DNA from: Microbacterium profundi
GTDB taxonomy: Bacteria; Actinomycetota; Actinomycetes; Actinomycetales; Microbacteriaceae
Assembly: GCF_000763375.1 (NCBI RefSeq)
Contig: NZ_JPSY01000001.1
Coordinates: 1,550,001-1,614,000, forward strand
Reading direction: 5' to 3'
Length of the DNA stretch: 64,000 nucleotides
Shown: positions 44,904-54,661 of the stretch, one piece after another
How the letters are laid out: every line of letters starts with the position of its first letter
Position numbering within the stretch: the first letter of the stretch is position 1
Position numbers and translations under genes: made by a program
The notes under the pieces: generated by a model
Database searches by the model: none
Told to the model about the DNA's origin: nothing
Seen by the model: the letters and a program-made list of their open reading frames with translations, nothing else

Positions 44904-45782
44904 ATGAGCAGCATCGCAGTCATCGGCCTCGGCATCATGGGCCTTCCCATGGCCAAGAACCTCATCGCCGCAGGACACTCGGTCACCGGCTACAACCTCA
45001 GCAAAGACCGCATCGACGAACTCGTCGCCGCGGGCGGCCAGGGCGCCGACGGCATCCCCGCGGCAGTCAAGGGCGCCGACGTCATCATCACCATGGTGCC
45101 GGACTCCCCTGATGTCGCAGCCGCCGTCCGCGGCGAAGAGGGCATCTTCGCGCACGCCGAGAAGGGAGCGCTGTGGATCGACGCATCCAGCATCCGCCCC
45201 GACGTCGCGAAGGAGCTCGCCGACGAGGCGATCGCCGCGGGCCTCCGCGCCGTCGACGCTCCCGTCTCGGGGGGTGAGCAGGGTGCGATCGACGCCGTGC
45301 TGTCGATCATGGTCGGCGGCACCGAACAGGACTTCGCCGACGCTCTGAAGGTGCTCGAGTCGGTCGGCAAGACCATCGTGCACGTCGGGCCTGCAGGCGC
45401 CGGGCAGACGGTGAAGGCGGCCAACCAGCTGATCGTCGCCGTGAACATCCAGGCGCTGGCCGAGGCCATCATCTTCCTCGAGGCATTCGGCGTCGACACG
45501 GATGCTGCGCTCAAGGTGCTCGGCGGCGGACTCGCCGGATCCAAGGTGCTCGACCAGAAGGGCCAGAAGATGCTCGATCGCGACTTCTCGCCCGGATTCC
45601 GCCTCGCCCTCCACAACAAGGACATGGGCATCATCACCGCCGCCGCACGACAGGCAGGCATCACCATCCCGCTCGGCGCCCACGTGGCCCAGCTCGTCGG
45701 CTCCGCCGTGCAGCAGGGCGACGCCGGCCTTGACCACTCCGGGCTGTTCAAGCTGACCGCGGCCTTCGCCGGTCGCGCCTGA
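44904..45782 (+). CDS. glxR: 2-hydroxy-3-oxopropionate (tartronate semialdehyde) reductase
   Basis: The 292-residue beta-hydroxyacid dehydrogenase has the Rossmann start [24 protein letters not shown], the substrate loop [13 protein letters not shown] and the catalytic Lys in [14 protein letters not shown]. It reduces tartronate semialdehyde to D-glycerate with NAD(P)H. AAGGAATCATC precedes the ATG. Confidence 0.94.
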   Translation: MSSIAVIGLGIMGLPMAKNLIAAGHSVTGYNLSKDRIDELVAAGGQGADGIPAAVKGADVIITMVPDSPDVAAAVRGEEGIFAHAEKGALWIDASSIRPDVAKELADEAIAAGLRAVDAPVSGGEQGAIDAVLSIMVGGTEQDFADALKVLESVGKTIVHVGPAGAGQTVKAANQLIVAVNIQALAEAIIFLEAFGVDTDAALKVLGGGLAGSKVLDQKGQKMLDRDFSPGFRLALHNKDMGIITAAARQAGITIPLGAHVAQLVGSAVQQGDAGLDHSGLFKLTAAFAGRA

Positions 45783-45795
45783 CCCGCACCCCGAC

Positions 45796-45879
45796 CGCTG
45801 AGCCTGTCAAAGCGTCGGGCCCTTCGACAGGCTCAGGGACCTTCGACAGGCTCAGGGACCTTCGACAGGCTCAGGGACC
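45796..45879. repeat. Cluster of the CTTCGACAGGCTCAGGGAC element
   Basis: One inverted copy (CGCTGAGCCTGTCAAAGCG, 45796-45814) faces three direct copies 20 bp apart (45820-45879). The arms can pair as CTGAGCCTGTC/GACAGGCTCAG, giving a hairpin between glxR and gcl that might attenuate or stabilise the transcript. Confidence 0.85.
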
Positions 45880-45901
45880 GATCACTCTCAAGGAGAATCT
45901 C

Positions 45902-47698
<1,797 letters not shown>

Positions 47699-47699
47699 G

Positions 47700-50255
47700 A
47701 TGCGTCTGGTCATCGCCCCCGACAAGTTCAAAGGGTCGCTGACGGCTCCCGAGGTGGCTGAAAGGGTCGCCTCGGGAGCGCGGCGCGCCGACCCGACGAT
47801 CGAGGTCGTGACCGTTCCGGTCGCCGACGGCGGTGAGGGCACTCTGGATGCCGTGCTCGCCGCAGGATTCTCCTCCCGTACTGCTCTGGTCGCCGGACCG
47901 ACCGGTGCGCGGATCGAGGCGGAGTTCGCGGTGCGCGGTGAAGAAGCGGTCGTCGAGATGGCGCGCGCCTCTGGCCTCGACTTGCTACCCGGTGGCCGTA
48001 AGGATGCGCTCGGGGCGACGAGTCTCGGCACCGGCCAGCTCATCCGCGCGGCTCTGGATGCCGGATGCCGACGCATCGTGCTCGGAATCGGAGGCAGCGC
48101 TTCCACCGACGGTGGGGCCGGTCTGCTGCAGGGGCTCGGCGTGCGGTTCCTCGACGCGGACGGTTCAGAACTGCGGGCGGGTGGCGGGGCACTCGCGCGC
48201 CTCGACTCCGTGGACGTGAGTGGGTTGGATGCACGGCTGCGCGACGCCGAGATCATCCTGGCGAGCGACGTGGACAATCCGCTCACCGGGCCGACCGGCG
48301 CTGCAGAGGTGTTCGGGCCGCAGAAGGGCGCGAGTGCCGACGACGTCGCGACGCTCGAGGCGGGTCTTGCGCGGTTGGTCGAGGTGCTTTCTGCCGCGGG
48401 CGGGTTCCCTGTCGCTGCGGCCGACGCCGCTTCCCGAGAGGGGGCTGGTGCCGCCGGCGGCGTGGGATTCGCCGCCATAGCGCTCGGCGCGACCAGGCGC
48501 GCGGGAGTCGACGTCGTCCTCGAAATGACAGGCCTCGCCTCCCAGATGGAGGGGGCGGATGCCGTCATCACCGGCGAGGGCAGCCTCGACGAGCAGAGCC
48601 TGATGGGCAAGACCCCGGTCGGCGTCGCACGTGCGGCGGCCGCTGCCGGCCTGCCGGTGTACGCGGTCTGCGGGCGGACGACGCTGTCCGCCGATGCGAT
48701 TGCGGACGCCGGGTTCGCCGGAGCTCGCGCACTGTCCGAGCTCGAACCAGACGCCGAGCGCAGCATGGCTGAGGCCGGTCCGCTGCTTGAAGAGCTCGCC
48801 GAGGGCTTGGTGCGCACGATCATCGCAGAGCTCGATCTTGCAGAGCTCGATCTTGCAGGACCCGATACTGCAGGCGCGCACCGCTATGACCTCGTTCTTC
48901 GCGGTCGCGCCCTGATCGACGGTGCGATCACCTCCGCTGAGATCGGGGTGCGCGACGGCCGAATCGCCAAGGTCGCTCCTGCGGATGCCGGGCTCAGCGC
49001 CGCCCGGATCGTCGAACTCGCCGCGGACGAGGTGCTCCTGCCCGGCCTGGTAGACACGCACGTGCACGTCAACGAACCGGGTCGCACCGAGTGGGAGGGT
49101 TTCGAATCCGCCACGAGGGCGGCCGCGGCCGGTGGGGTCACGACGATCGTGGACATGCCGCTCAACAGCATCCCTCCCACCGTCTCGGTCGCTGCGCTCG
49201 ATGAGAAGCGCGCCGTGGCGGAGGGGCGCGTCTTCGTCGACGTCGGATTCTGGGGCGGGGTGATCCCCGGCAACATCGCCGAGCTCGCTCCACTGCACGA
49301 CGCGGGCGTCTACGGGTTCAAATGCTTCCTGCTTCCCTCCGGGGTCGATGAGTTCCCTGAGGTGTCTGTCGTCGAGATGCGCGACGCGATGGCGGTGCTC
49401 GCAGGGCTGGACTCGCTGCTGGTCGTGCACGCCGAAGATGCGCACATCATCGAGGAGTCGGTGCAGCCGGGGAGCCGCGAATACGCGCCGTTCCTCGCCT
49501 CGCGCCCGCGCTCGGCGGAGGATGCGGCGATCGCCGAGGTGATCCAGGGCGCGGCCGACACCGGCATACGCGCACACATCCTGCACCTCTCCAATGGCGA
49601 CTCGCTCGGACGGATCGCGGCGGCTCGAGCCGATGGCGTCGACCTCACGGTGGAGACCTGCCCGCACTATCTGACACTCACCGCCGAAGACATCCTCGAC
49701 GGGAGCACAGCATTCAAATGCTGTCCGCCGATTCGCGAGGGCGACAATCGCGACGAGCTGTGGCGCGGATTGTCGGAGGGGACGATCGACTACATCGTCT
49801 CCGATCATTCGCCGTCGACGCCTGAGATGAAGTTCGCCGGCGACGGTGACTTCTCGCTGGCGTGGGGCGGCATCGCGTCACTGCAGCTGGGGCTCCCGCT
49901 CGTGTGGACGCACGCGCGCGAGCGCGGGTACTCGCTCGAGCAGGTCGTGTCGCTCATGGCCGAGAAACCGGCGGCAAGAGTCGGTCTGGTCGACAAGGGC
50001 CGCATCATCGAGGGCGGCGCGGCCGATTTCGCCGTCTTCGCCCCGGAGGAGACGTTCACCGTCGATGCGAAGCGCCTTGCGCACCGGCATCCGATCACCC
50101 CCTACGACGGCCAGCAGCTCACGGGTATCGTGCGAACGACCTACCTCGCCGGAGCGCGGGTCGAGAGCGACGCCCCTCGCGGCCGGCTGCTGCGACGGGA
50201 AGACCCGGCCAGTCGGAGAACCGCCGAACCTATCGAGAATGGAGAAACCGCATGA
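47700..50255 (+). CDS. Glycerate kinase-allantoinase fusion protein
   Basis: One open frame of 851 residues holds two complete enzymes. Residues 1-375 are a glycerate kinase ([51 protein letters not shown]). Residues about 395-851 are an allantoinase: [13 protein letters not shown] (metal His pair, about 452), GVYGFKCFL (carboxylated Lys, about 540), VETCPHYLT and YIVSDHSPS (metal Asp). A 20-residue joint with a repeated AELDL unit replaces stop and start. Allantoin would be opened to allantoate by one half and glycerate phosphorylated by the other, the two ends of the same pathway. It starts 1 bp after gcl and overlaps the next gene by ATGA. Confidence 0.9.
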   Translation: MRLVIAPDKFKGSLTAPEVAERVASGARRADPTIEVVTVPVADGGEGTLDAVLAAGFSSRTALVAGPTGARIEAEFAVRGEEAVVEMARASGLDLLPGGRKDALGATSLGTGQLIRAALDAGCRRIVLGIGGSASTDGGAGLLQGLGVRFLDADGSELRAGGGALARLDSVDVSGLDARLRDAEIILASDVDNPLTGPTGAAEVFGPQKGASADDVATLEAGLARLVEVLSAAGGFPVAAADAASREGAGAAGGVGFAAIALGATRRAGVDVVLEMTGLASQMEGADAVITGEGSLDEQSLMGKTPVGVARAAAAAGLPVYAVCGRTTLSADAIADAGFAGARALSELEPDAERSMAEAGPLLEELAEGLVRTIIAELDLAELDLAGPDTAGAHRYDLVLRGRALIDGAITSAEIGVRDGRIAKVAPADAGLSAARIVELAADEVLLPGLVDTHVHVNEPGRTEWEGFESATRAAAAGGVTTIVDMPLNSIPPTVSVAALDEKRAVAEGRVFVDVGFWGGVIPGNIAELAPLHDAGVYGFKCFLLPSGVDEFPEVSVVEMRDAMAVLAGLDSLLVVHAEDAHIIEESVQPGSREYAPFLASRPRSAEDAAIAEVIQGAADTGIRAHILHLSNGDSLGRIAAARADGVDLTVETCPHYLTLTAEDILDGSTAFKCCPPIREGDNRDELWRGLSEGTIDYIVSDHSPSTPEMKFAGDGDFSLAWGGIASLQLGLPLVWTHARERGYSLEQVVSLMAEKPAARVGLVDKGRIIEGGAADFAVFAPEETFTVDAKRLAHRHPITPYDGQQLTGIVRTTYLAGARVESDAPRGRLLRREDPASRRTAEPIENGETA

Positions 50256-50728
50256 TCAACTCAACCGAAGAGCTCGAGGTCGGCCAGAAGGCTCCGGACT
50301 TCACGCTCACCGATGCATCCGGAACCCAGCGCACGCTGTCCGAGCTGCGCGGTGCACCAGTCATCGTCTACTTCTATCCGGCGGCGTTCACGCCTGGCTG
50401 CACAACCGAGGCGTGCGACTTCCGCGACAACCTCGGGTCGTTCCAGGGTGCTGGGTACACAGTGCTCGGGATCTCGCCCGATCCGGTCTCGAAGCTCGCG
50501 GAGTTCGCGGAGGCCGAACAGCTGAGCTTCCCGCTGCTGTCCGACGAGGATTCCGCTGTCGCGAAGGAATGGGGTGCGTGGGGTCAGAAGACCGTGAGCG
50601 GCCGCACGTTCGACGGCCTGATCCGCACGACGGTGGTGATCGACGCCGACGGGGTCATCTCGTCCGTGGAGTACAACGTGAACCCTGAGGGGCACGTCGC
50701 GCGGCTCAGGGACGAACTGCTGAAATGA
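50252..50728 (+). CDS. bcp: Peroxiredoxin, BCP/PrxQ type
   Basis: The 158-residue protein has the peroxidatic centre [21 protein letters not shown] (Cys in PGCTTEAC, with the resolving Cys five residues on) and [14 protein letters not shown]. It reduces hydrogen peroxide and organic peroxides using thioredoxin. Start at 50252 overlaps the fusion gene. Its place in the cluster makes sense because urate oxidase, encoded just downstream, makes hydrogen peroxide. Confidence 0.92.
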   Translation: MINSTEELEVGQKAPDFTLTDASGTQRTLSELRGAPVIVYFYPAAFTPGCTTEACDFRDNLGSFQGAGYTVLGISPDPVSKLAEFAEAEQLSFPLLSDEDSAVAKEWGAWGQKTVSGRTFDGLIRTTVVIDADGVISSVEYNVNPEGHVARLRDELLK

Positions 50729-50750
50729 CCGCTGAACTGGGGTGCAGGGC

Positions 50751-50815
50751 TTGCCAGCTCCAGCATCCCGTTCTATGATTGTCGTATGCTGAAATAACAG
50801 TTCCACGATACGAGA
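50751..50815 (+). promoter_or_regulatory. uraD promoter with downstream operator-like site
   Basis: TTGCCA (50751-50756), 17 bp, TATGAT (50774-50779) make a good promoter. TTCCACGATACGAGA (50801-50815) follows the expected start by about 15 bases and matches the purine-island site at 12 of 15 positions. The same geometry is seen at hyi. Confidence 0.75.
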
Positions 50816-50875
50816 GACATTCGCTCGTATTCCTTACACCGTGGATGCCAGCACGCAAGAGAAAGAGATCAAGCG

Positions 50876-51373
50876 ATGTTGCTTGAGCAATTCAATCTGG
50901 CGGAGCGAGGCGACGCTGTCGCCGCGCTCAGGCCGTGCATCGATGTGACGCGATGGTGTGAAGACATCGTCGATCGCCGTCCGTACGAGTCGGTCGATTC
51001 TCTCGTGACGGAGGCGGCGCAGGCCGCCGATCCATTCACGGCCGAGGAGATCGATTCGGCTCTCGCGCACCATCCTCGGATCGGTGAACGTGCGGGGGGC
51101 GACAGCAGGGAGGCGACGCTGTCGCGCTCCGAGCAGGCCGGGGTCGACCCGTCCGATGCCGACGTGCAGCAGGCGCTTCGCGACGGCAACCTCGCGTACG
51201 AGGAGCGCTTCGGCCGGGTCTTCCTGATCCGCGCGGCCGGGCGATCGGCGGGCGAGATCCTGTCGAGTCTGCGGGAACGTCTGCAGCACGATCCAGCCTC
51301 GGAAGAGCGGATCATCGCCGGGCAACTGCGAGAGATCGCACTGCTCCGACTGAGAGGAACCATCACCGCATGA
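50876..51373 (+). CDS. uraD: 2-oxo-4-hydroxy-4-carboxy-5-ureidoimidazoline (OHCU) decarboxylase
   Basis: The 165-residue helical protein has the family active-site segment ALAHHPRIGERAGGDSREATLSRSEQAGV (His in HHPRIG). It decarboxylates OHCU to (S)-allantoin. First gene of uraD-uraH-pucL, with 4-bp overlap to uraH. Confidence 0.93.
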   Translation: MLLEQFNLAERGDAVAALRPCIDVTRWCEDIVDRRPYESVDSLVTEAAQAADPFTAEEIDSALAHHPRIGERAGGDSREATLSRSEQAGVDPSDADVQQALRDGNLAYEERFGRVFLIRAAGRSAGEILSSLRERLQHDPASEERIIAGQLREIALLRLRGTITA

Positions 51374-51714
51374 CTGCTGTGTCGCACATCACGACCCACG
51401 TGCTCGATGCCGTCCAGGGGCTTCCGGCACCGGGCGTCACGGTGGTGCTCTCCGCTCTCAGAGACGGTGAGTGGATGCTGCTCGCCGAGGGCGTCACGGA
51501 TTCCGACGGCCGCGCCAAGCAGCTCGGCCCCGAGGTCGTGCCCGCCGGCACCTACCGGCTCCATTTCGACACCGGCGGGTACTTCGCCCGCACCGACACC
51601 CCCACCTTCTATCCCGAAGTCGTGCTCACGTTCGTCGTCGATGACGAGCAGCGTCACTATCACGTGCCGCTGCTGCTGAGCCCCTTCGCATATTCGACCT
51701 ACCGAGGAAGTTAG
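51370..51714 (+). CDS. uraH: 5-hydroxyisourate hydrolase
   Basis: The 114-residue transthyretin-like protein starts HITTHVLDAVQGLPAPGVTV and ends with the diagnostic YRGS. Conserved His in TTHVLD and HYHVPLLLSP are the catalytic residues of the family. It hydrolyses urate oxidase's product 5-hydroxyisourate to OHCU. Also called pucM. Confidence 0.96.
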   Translation: MTAVSHITTHVLDAVQGLPAPGVTVVLSALRDGEWMLLAEGVTDSDGRAKQLGPEVVPAGTYRLHFDTGGYFARTDTPTFYPEVVLTFVVDDEQRHYHVPLLLSPFAYSTYRGS

Positions 51715-51718
51715 AACG

Positions 51719-52669
51719 ATGACCGACATCATGACCCGCACCGAGACCTCCACCGCGACGCCGGACGACGGCATCATTCTCGGCCCGAACCAGTACGGCA
51801 AGGCCGAGGTCCGCGTCGTCAAGGTCACCAGAGACGGTGACCGGCACTCGATCGAGGACCTCAATGTCACTTCGCAGTTGCGCGGCGACTTCCAGGCCGC
51901 GCACCTCGACGGCGACAACGGTCACGTCGTCGCTACCGACACCCAGAAGAACACCGTGTTCTGCTTCGCGCGGGAGGGGATCGGTTCGCCCGAGGCGTTC
52001 CTGCTGCGGCTCTCCGATCACTTCACGAGCTCGTTCGACTGGGTCAAGGGCGGTCGCTGGCTCGCGGAGAGCTACGCGTGGGACCGGATCCAGGTCGACG
52101 GCGAAGGGCACGACCACTCCTTCGTCCGCTCGGGGCAAGAGACGCGCACGGCCGTCGTCGTCGCCGGGGGGGCGGAGCGGCACATCATCGCCGGGCTGAA
52201 GGGACTGACGGTGCTCAAGACCACGCAGTCCGGATTCGTCGGGTTCCCGAAGGACCGATACACGTCGCTCAAGGAGACCACCGACCGCATCCTCGCCACC
52301 GACGTCTCGGCGCGCTGGCGGTACGCCCAGGATGCCGATGCTCGCGATCTGGACTTCAATGAGATCTACGCGGACGTGAAGCGCATCCTGCTGGAGGAGT
52401 TCACGCGGCAATACTCGGCTGCGCTGCAGGCGACGCTGTTCGATATGGGCCGTGCGGTGCTCGCAGCGCATCCTGAGATCGCGGAGATCCGCTTCTCGAT
52501 GCCCAACAAGCATCACTTCGTCGTCGATCTCGAACCGTACGGTCTCGACAACCCCAACGAGGTGTTCTTCGCCTCCGATCGCTCGTACGGCCTGATCGAA
52601 GCGGCCGTGACCCGTGAGGGTCAGGCCGAGGTGGCGTCGGCATGGGAGGCGGTCAGCTCGTTCTGCTGA
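51719..52669 (+). CDS. pucL: Urate oxidase (factor-independent urate hydroxylase)
   Basis: The 316-residue T-fold protein has YGKAEVRVVKV (Lys of the catalytic diad), GHVVATDTQKNTVFCFA (Thr of the diad), and MPNKHHFVVDLEPYGL (family signature). It oxidises urate with O2 to 5-hydroxyisourate and H2O2 without a cofactor. Unlike some homologues it is not fused to OHCU decarboxylase. Last gene of the unit; the next gene converges. Confidence 0.96.
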   Translation: MTDIMTRTETSTATPDDGIILGPNQYGKAEVRVVKVTRDGDRHSIEDLNVTSQLRGDFQAAHLDGDNGHVVATDTQKNTVFCFAREGIGSPEAFLLRLSDHFTSSFDWVKGGRWLAESYAWDRIQVDGEGHDHSFVRSGQETRTAVVVAGGAERHIIAGLKGLTVLKTTQSGFVGFPKDRYTSLKETTDRILATDVSARWRYAQDADARDLDFNEIYADVKRILLEEFTRQYSAALQATLFDMGRAVLAAHPEIAEIRFSMPNKHHFVVDLEPYGLDNPNEVFFASDRSYGLIEAAVTREGQAEVASAWEAVSSFC

Positions 52670-52700
52670 GCGCTCGGCTCGATCTGAGCCCGTCGCTCAG
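52666..52700. terminator. Possible bidirectional terminator hairpin
   Basis: CTGAGCG (52666-52672) and CGCTCAG (52694-52700) can pair across the 27-bp gap between convergent pucL and the J-domain gene; they overlap the ends of both genes. There is no T-run. Confidence 0.35.
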
Positions 52701-53614
52701 ACGAATCGCACGGCGTGCTGCAGGCGCGTGCGCACATCGAACAGCTCGTTGCCGCCGATGTCGCGCGCGCCCGGCACGCCCTGGCGCAGCACGGTGTGCA
52801 GCGCGCTGCGGCGCACGACGACCACAGGGACGCCGCGCACCTTCCCGAGGGGCGTGATTGCCTGGTCGAGGTCGTCGTCGGGCAGCACGACGATCGCTCC
52901 GCCGAAGCGGACACGGGCCGAACGTGCGACGACGCGCATGCGGGCGAGGAGAGCGGCGATGGGTGCGGCGCCGTCGACGGCCGGGCCGATGATCTCGCCG
53001 CGTCGGAAGCGGACGACCTCGCCGAAGTCCTCGGACAGCACGCCGTACAGGCCGGACGGGCTGAGTATGACGTGATCGAGCTTCGCGTCGGGCTCCGGGC
53101 CGGTCGCGACGTCGTGCCACACGGTGAAGCCCATGCCGAGGTCGGAAACGGTGCGCGCGGTCTCCTCTTCGGCGAGGGCGTCGGCGAGCATTCGGCGCAG
53201 TTCATGCGGTGCTGAGCGTACGAGCGCCGGGTCGTAAGGGTCGGGAACTTCGACGCCGTGGCCCGCCCATTCGCGGATCAATGACAGGTAGCGCTCGCGA
53301 CGCCAACCGCCCGGGTGTCCATAGGAGCGTGCCTTCGGACGGGTGTCGGTGCGGGCAGGAGGCGCCTGCCAACCGCTCCAGGTCACCTCGTCGGCCGAGA
53401 AGCCGTGGCCGCGATCGTAGGCGGCGCGGGCTTCGACCGTGCCGACCAGTTCCCACGCCCGCTGCACCTGGTTGAACGCGGCAGCATCGCCGCCCGCATC
53501 CGGATGCGTCTGGCGCAAGCGCAGGCGGAACGCGCGCTTGATCTCGTCAGCGGTGGCGGTGGGGTCGACGCCGAGCACCTCGTAGGCCGAGGCGGAGAGC
53601 GGGCTGTCGAACAT
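52697..53614 (-). CDS. J-domain protein with NERD-like C-terminal region
   Basis: The 305-residue protein starts with a J domain: AYEVLGVDPTATADEIKRAFRLRLRQTHPDAGGD, with the HPD triad intact (about residue 37). It could stimulate a DnaK-type chaperone. The C-terminal half has DHVILSPSGLYGVLSEDFGEVVRFR and GAIVVLPDDDLDQAI, similar in layout to NERD domains. Start (53614) and the upstream ribM stop share a base (TGATG). The client or partner is unknown. Confidence 0.78.
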   Translation of the reverse strand: MFDSPLSASAYEVLGVDPTATADEIKRAFRLRLRQTHPDAGGDAAAFNQVQRAWELVGTVEARAAYDRGHGFSADEVTWSGWQAPPARTDTRPKARSYGHPGGWRRERYLSLIREWAGHGVEVPDPYDPALVRSAPHELRRMLADALAEEETARTVSDLGMGFTVWHDVATGPEPDAKLDHVILSPSGLYGVLSEDFGEVVRFRRGEIIGPAVDGAAPIAALLARMRVVARSARVRFGGAIVVLPDDDLDQAITPLGKVRGVPVVVVRRSALHTVLRQGVPGARDIGGNELFDVRTRLQHAVRFV

Positions 53615-54330
53615 CACTCTCCATTCTGGTCGGTCCTCGCTATGCGCGGGTCGGGCATGATCGTGTCGATCTTCGGCTTGGCGTTCGCGTGCGCGCGCCA
53701 CCAGACGACGAATCCGACGGCGGTGAAGACGCCGTAGAACACGTACATGAAGCCGGTGGCGTAGTACCCGGAGCTGAAGAGCAGTGGCACGCCGACGACG
53801 TCGACGGCGATCCAGATCAGCCAGAACTCGGTCCAGCCCTTCGCCATGCCGTAGGTCGCGAGCAGCGATCCGACGAAGGTCCAGGCATCCGCCCAGACCG
53901 GTTCCCACGAGCCGAGCAGACGGAACAGGGGCGTCAGAGCGATCGTTCCGATGATCATGACGAGTACGAGTCCGACGCGTGCGCTGTTCGGTGCCCAGCG
54001 TGGAGTCACCTGCCCGCCGCCTGCGGATGCCTGGCGCCAGCGGATCCAGCCGTAGACCGCGACCGCGATGAACATGATCTGGCGGCCGGCCTGGCCGAGC
54101 AGGTTCGGCAGCGAATGGGCTGGGTTGAGGATGGAGCCGAGGAAGACCGTCAGCAGCAGCAGATTGCCGACGATGCCGACCGGCCAGGCCCAGATCTTGC
54201 GGCGCATGCCGCCGAGGGCACTGGCGAGGCCGAAGACGTTACCGACGACTTCGCGGATGAGCAGGCTCTGCCCGCCGGGCAGCACCCATTGCGAGTTGAA
54301 GGCGTCGACCAGCCAGCGCAGGATGTCCAT
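53614..54330 (-). CDS. ribM: Riboflavin transporter RibM (PnuC/PnuX family)
   Basis: The 238-residue membrane protein has about seven spans and PnuC-family signatures (REVVGNVFGLASALGGMRRKIWAWPVGIVGN, VAVYGWIRW, AYGMAKGWTEFWLIWIAVD). PnuC itself moves nicotinamide riboside, but this gene is directly preceded by an FMN riboswitch, as in corynebacterial and streptomycete RibM/PnuX, which import riboflavin. I therefore prefer the riboflavin assignment. Start at 54330 after a weak GGAGAACG site. Confidence 0.85.
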   Translation of the reverse strand: MDILRWLVDAFNSQWVLPGGQSLLIREVVGNVFGLASALGGMRRKIWAWPVGIVGNLLLLTVFLGSILNPAHSLPNLLGQAGRQIMFIAVAVYGWIRWRQASAGGGQVTPRWAPNSARVGLVLVMIIGTIALTPLFRLLGSWEPVWADAWTFVGSLLATYGMAKGWTEFWLIWIAVDVVGVPLLFSSGYYATGFMYVFYGVFTAVGFVVWWRAHANAKPKIDTIMPDPRIARTDQNGE

Positions 54331-54408
54331 CGTTCTCCGTTCGGCATGGATGCTGCCGAGGAGGATGCTGCGCTCTTCCATGCGCGTCGCCGCGCATAGC
54401 TCACGCTG

Positions 54409-54532
54409 TGCTTCTCCCATCCAGACTTTGACTGTCGGTACCGGAGTTCCACCGGTTCAACCGCCGCTCCGAGGAGCTGCGGGTCGCGGACTATGACCGC
54501 CGGTTCGGAATTTCACCGACCCCGGAGCACAT
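54409..54532 (-). promoter_or_regulatory. FMN riboswitch (RFN element)
   Basis: Read on the minus strand, the segment has the conserved blocks in order: GGTCGGTGAAATTCCG, ACCGGCGGTCATAGTCCGCG, ACCGGTGGAACTCCGGTACC, GACAGTCAAAGTCTGGATGG and GAGAAG. These are the RFN core. It is 78 bp before the ribM start. A short hairpin ATGCGCG/CGCGCAT (54380-54398) lies between and may be the expression platform. Confidence 0.93.
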
Positions 54533-54661
54533 GTGTGTTCAGGTGGAACATTACCCGAGGTCGGGGAGGAGGTCGTTCAGCCCGGGACGGTCAGGTCGAA
54601 GCGATCGGATGCCGTCGGCGGGTCGCCGACCGGGTCGATACGGAAATGCGTCGAGACGCTG

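Noticed and set aside
45820..45879. Three direct 20-bp repeats as a possible CRISPR array
   Set aside because: There are no unique spacers between the copies and no cas genes; the unit is a dispersed element found elsewhere in the window.
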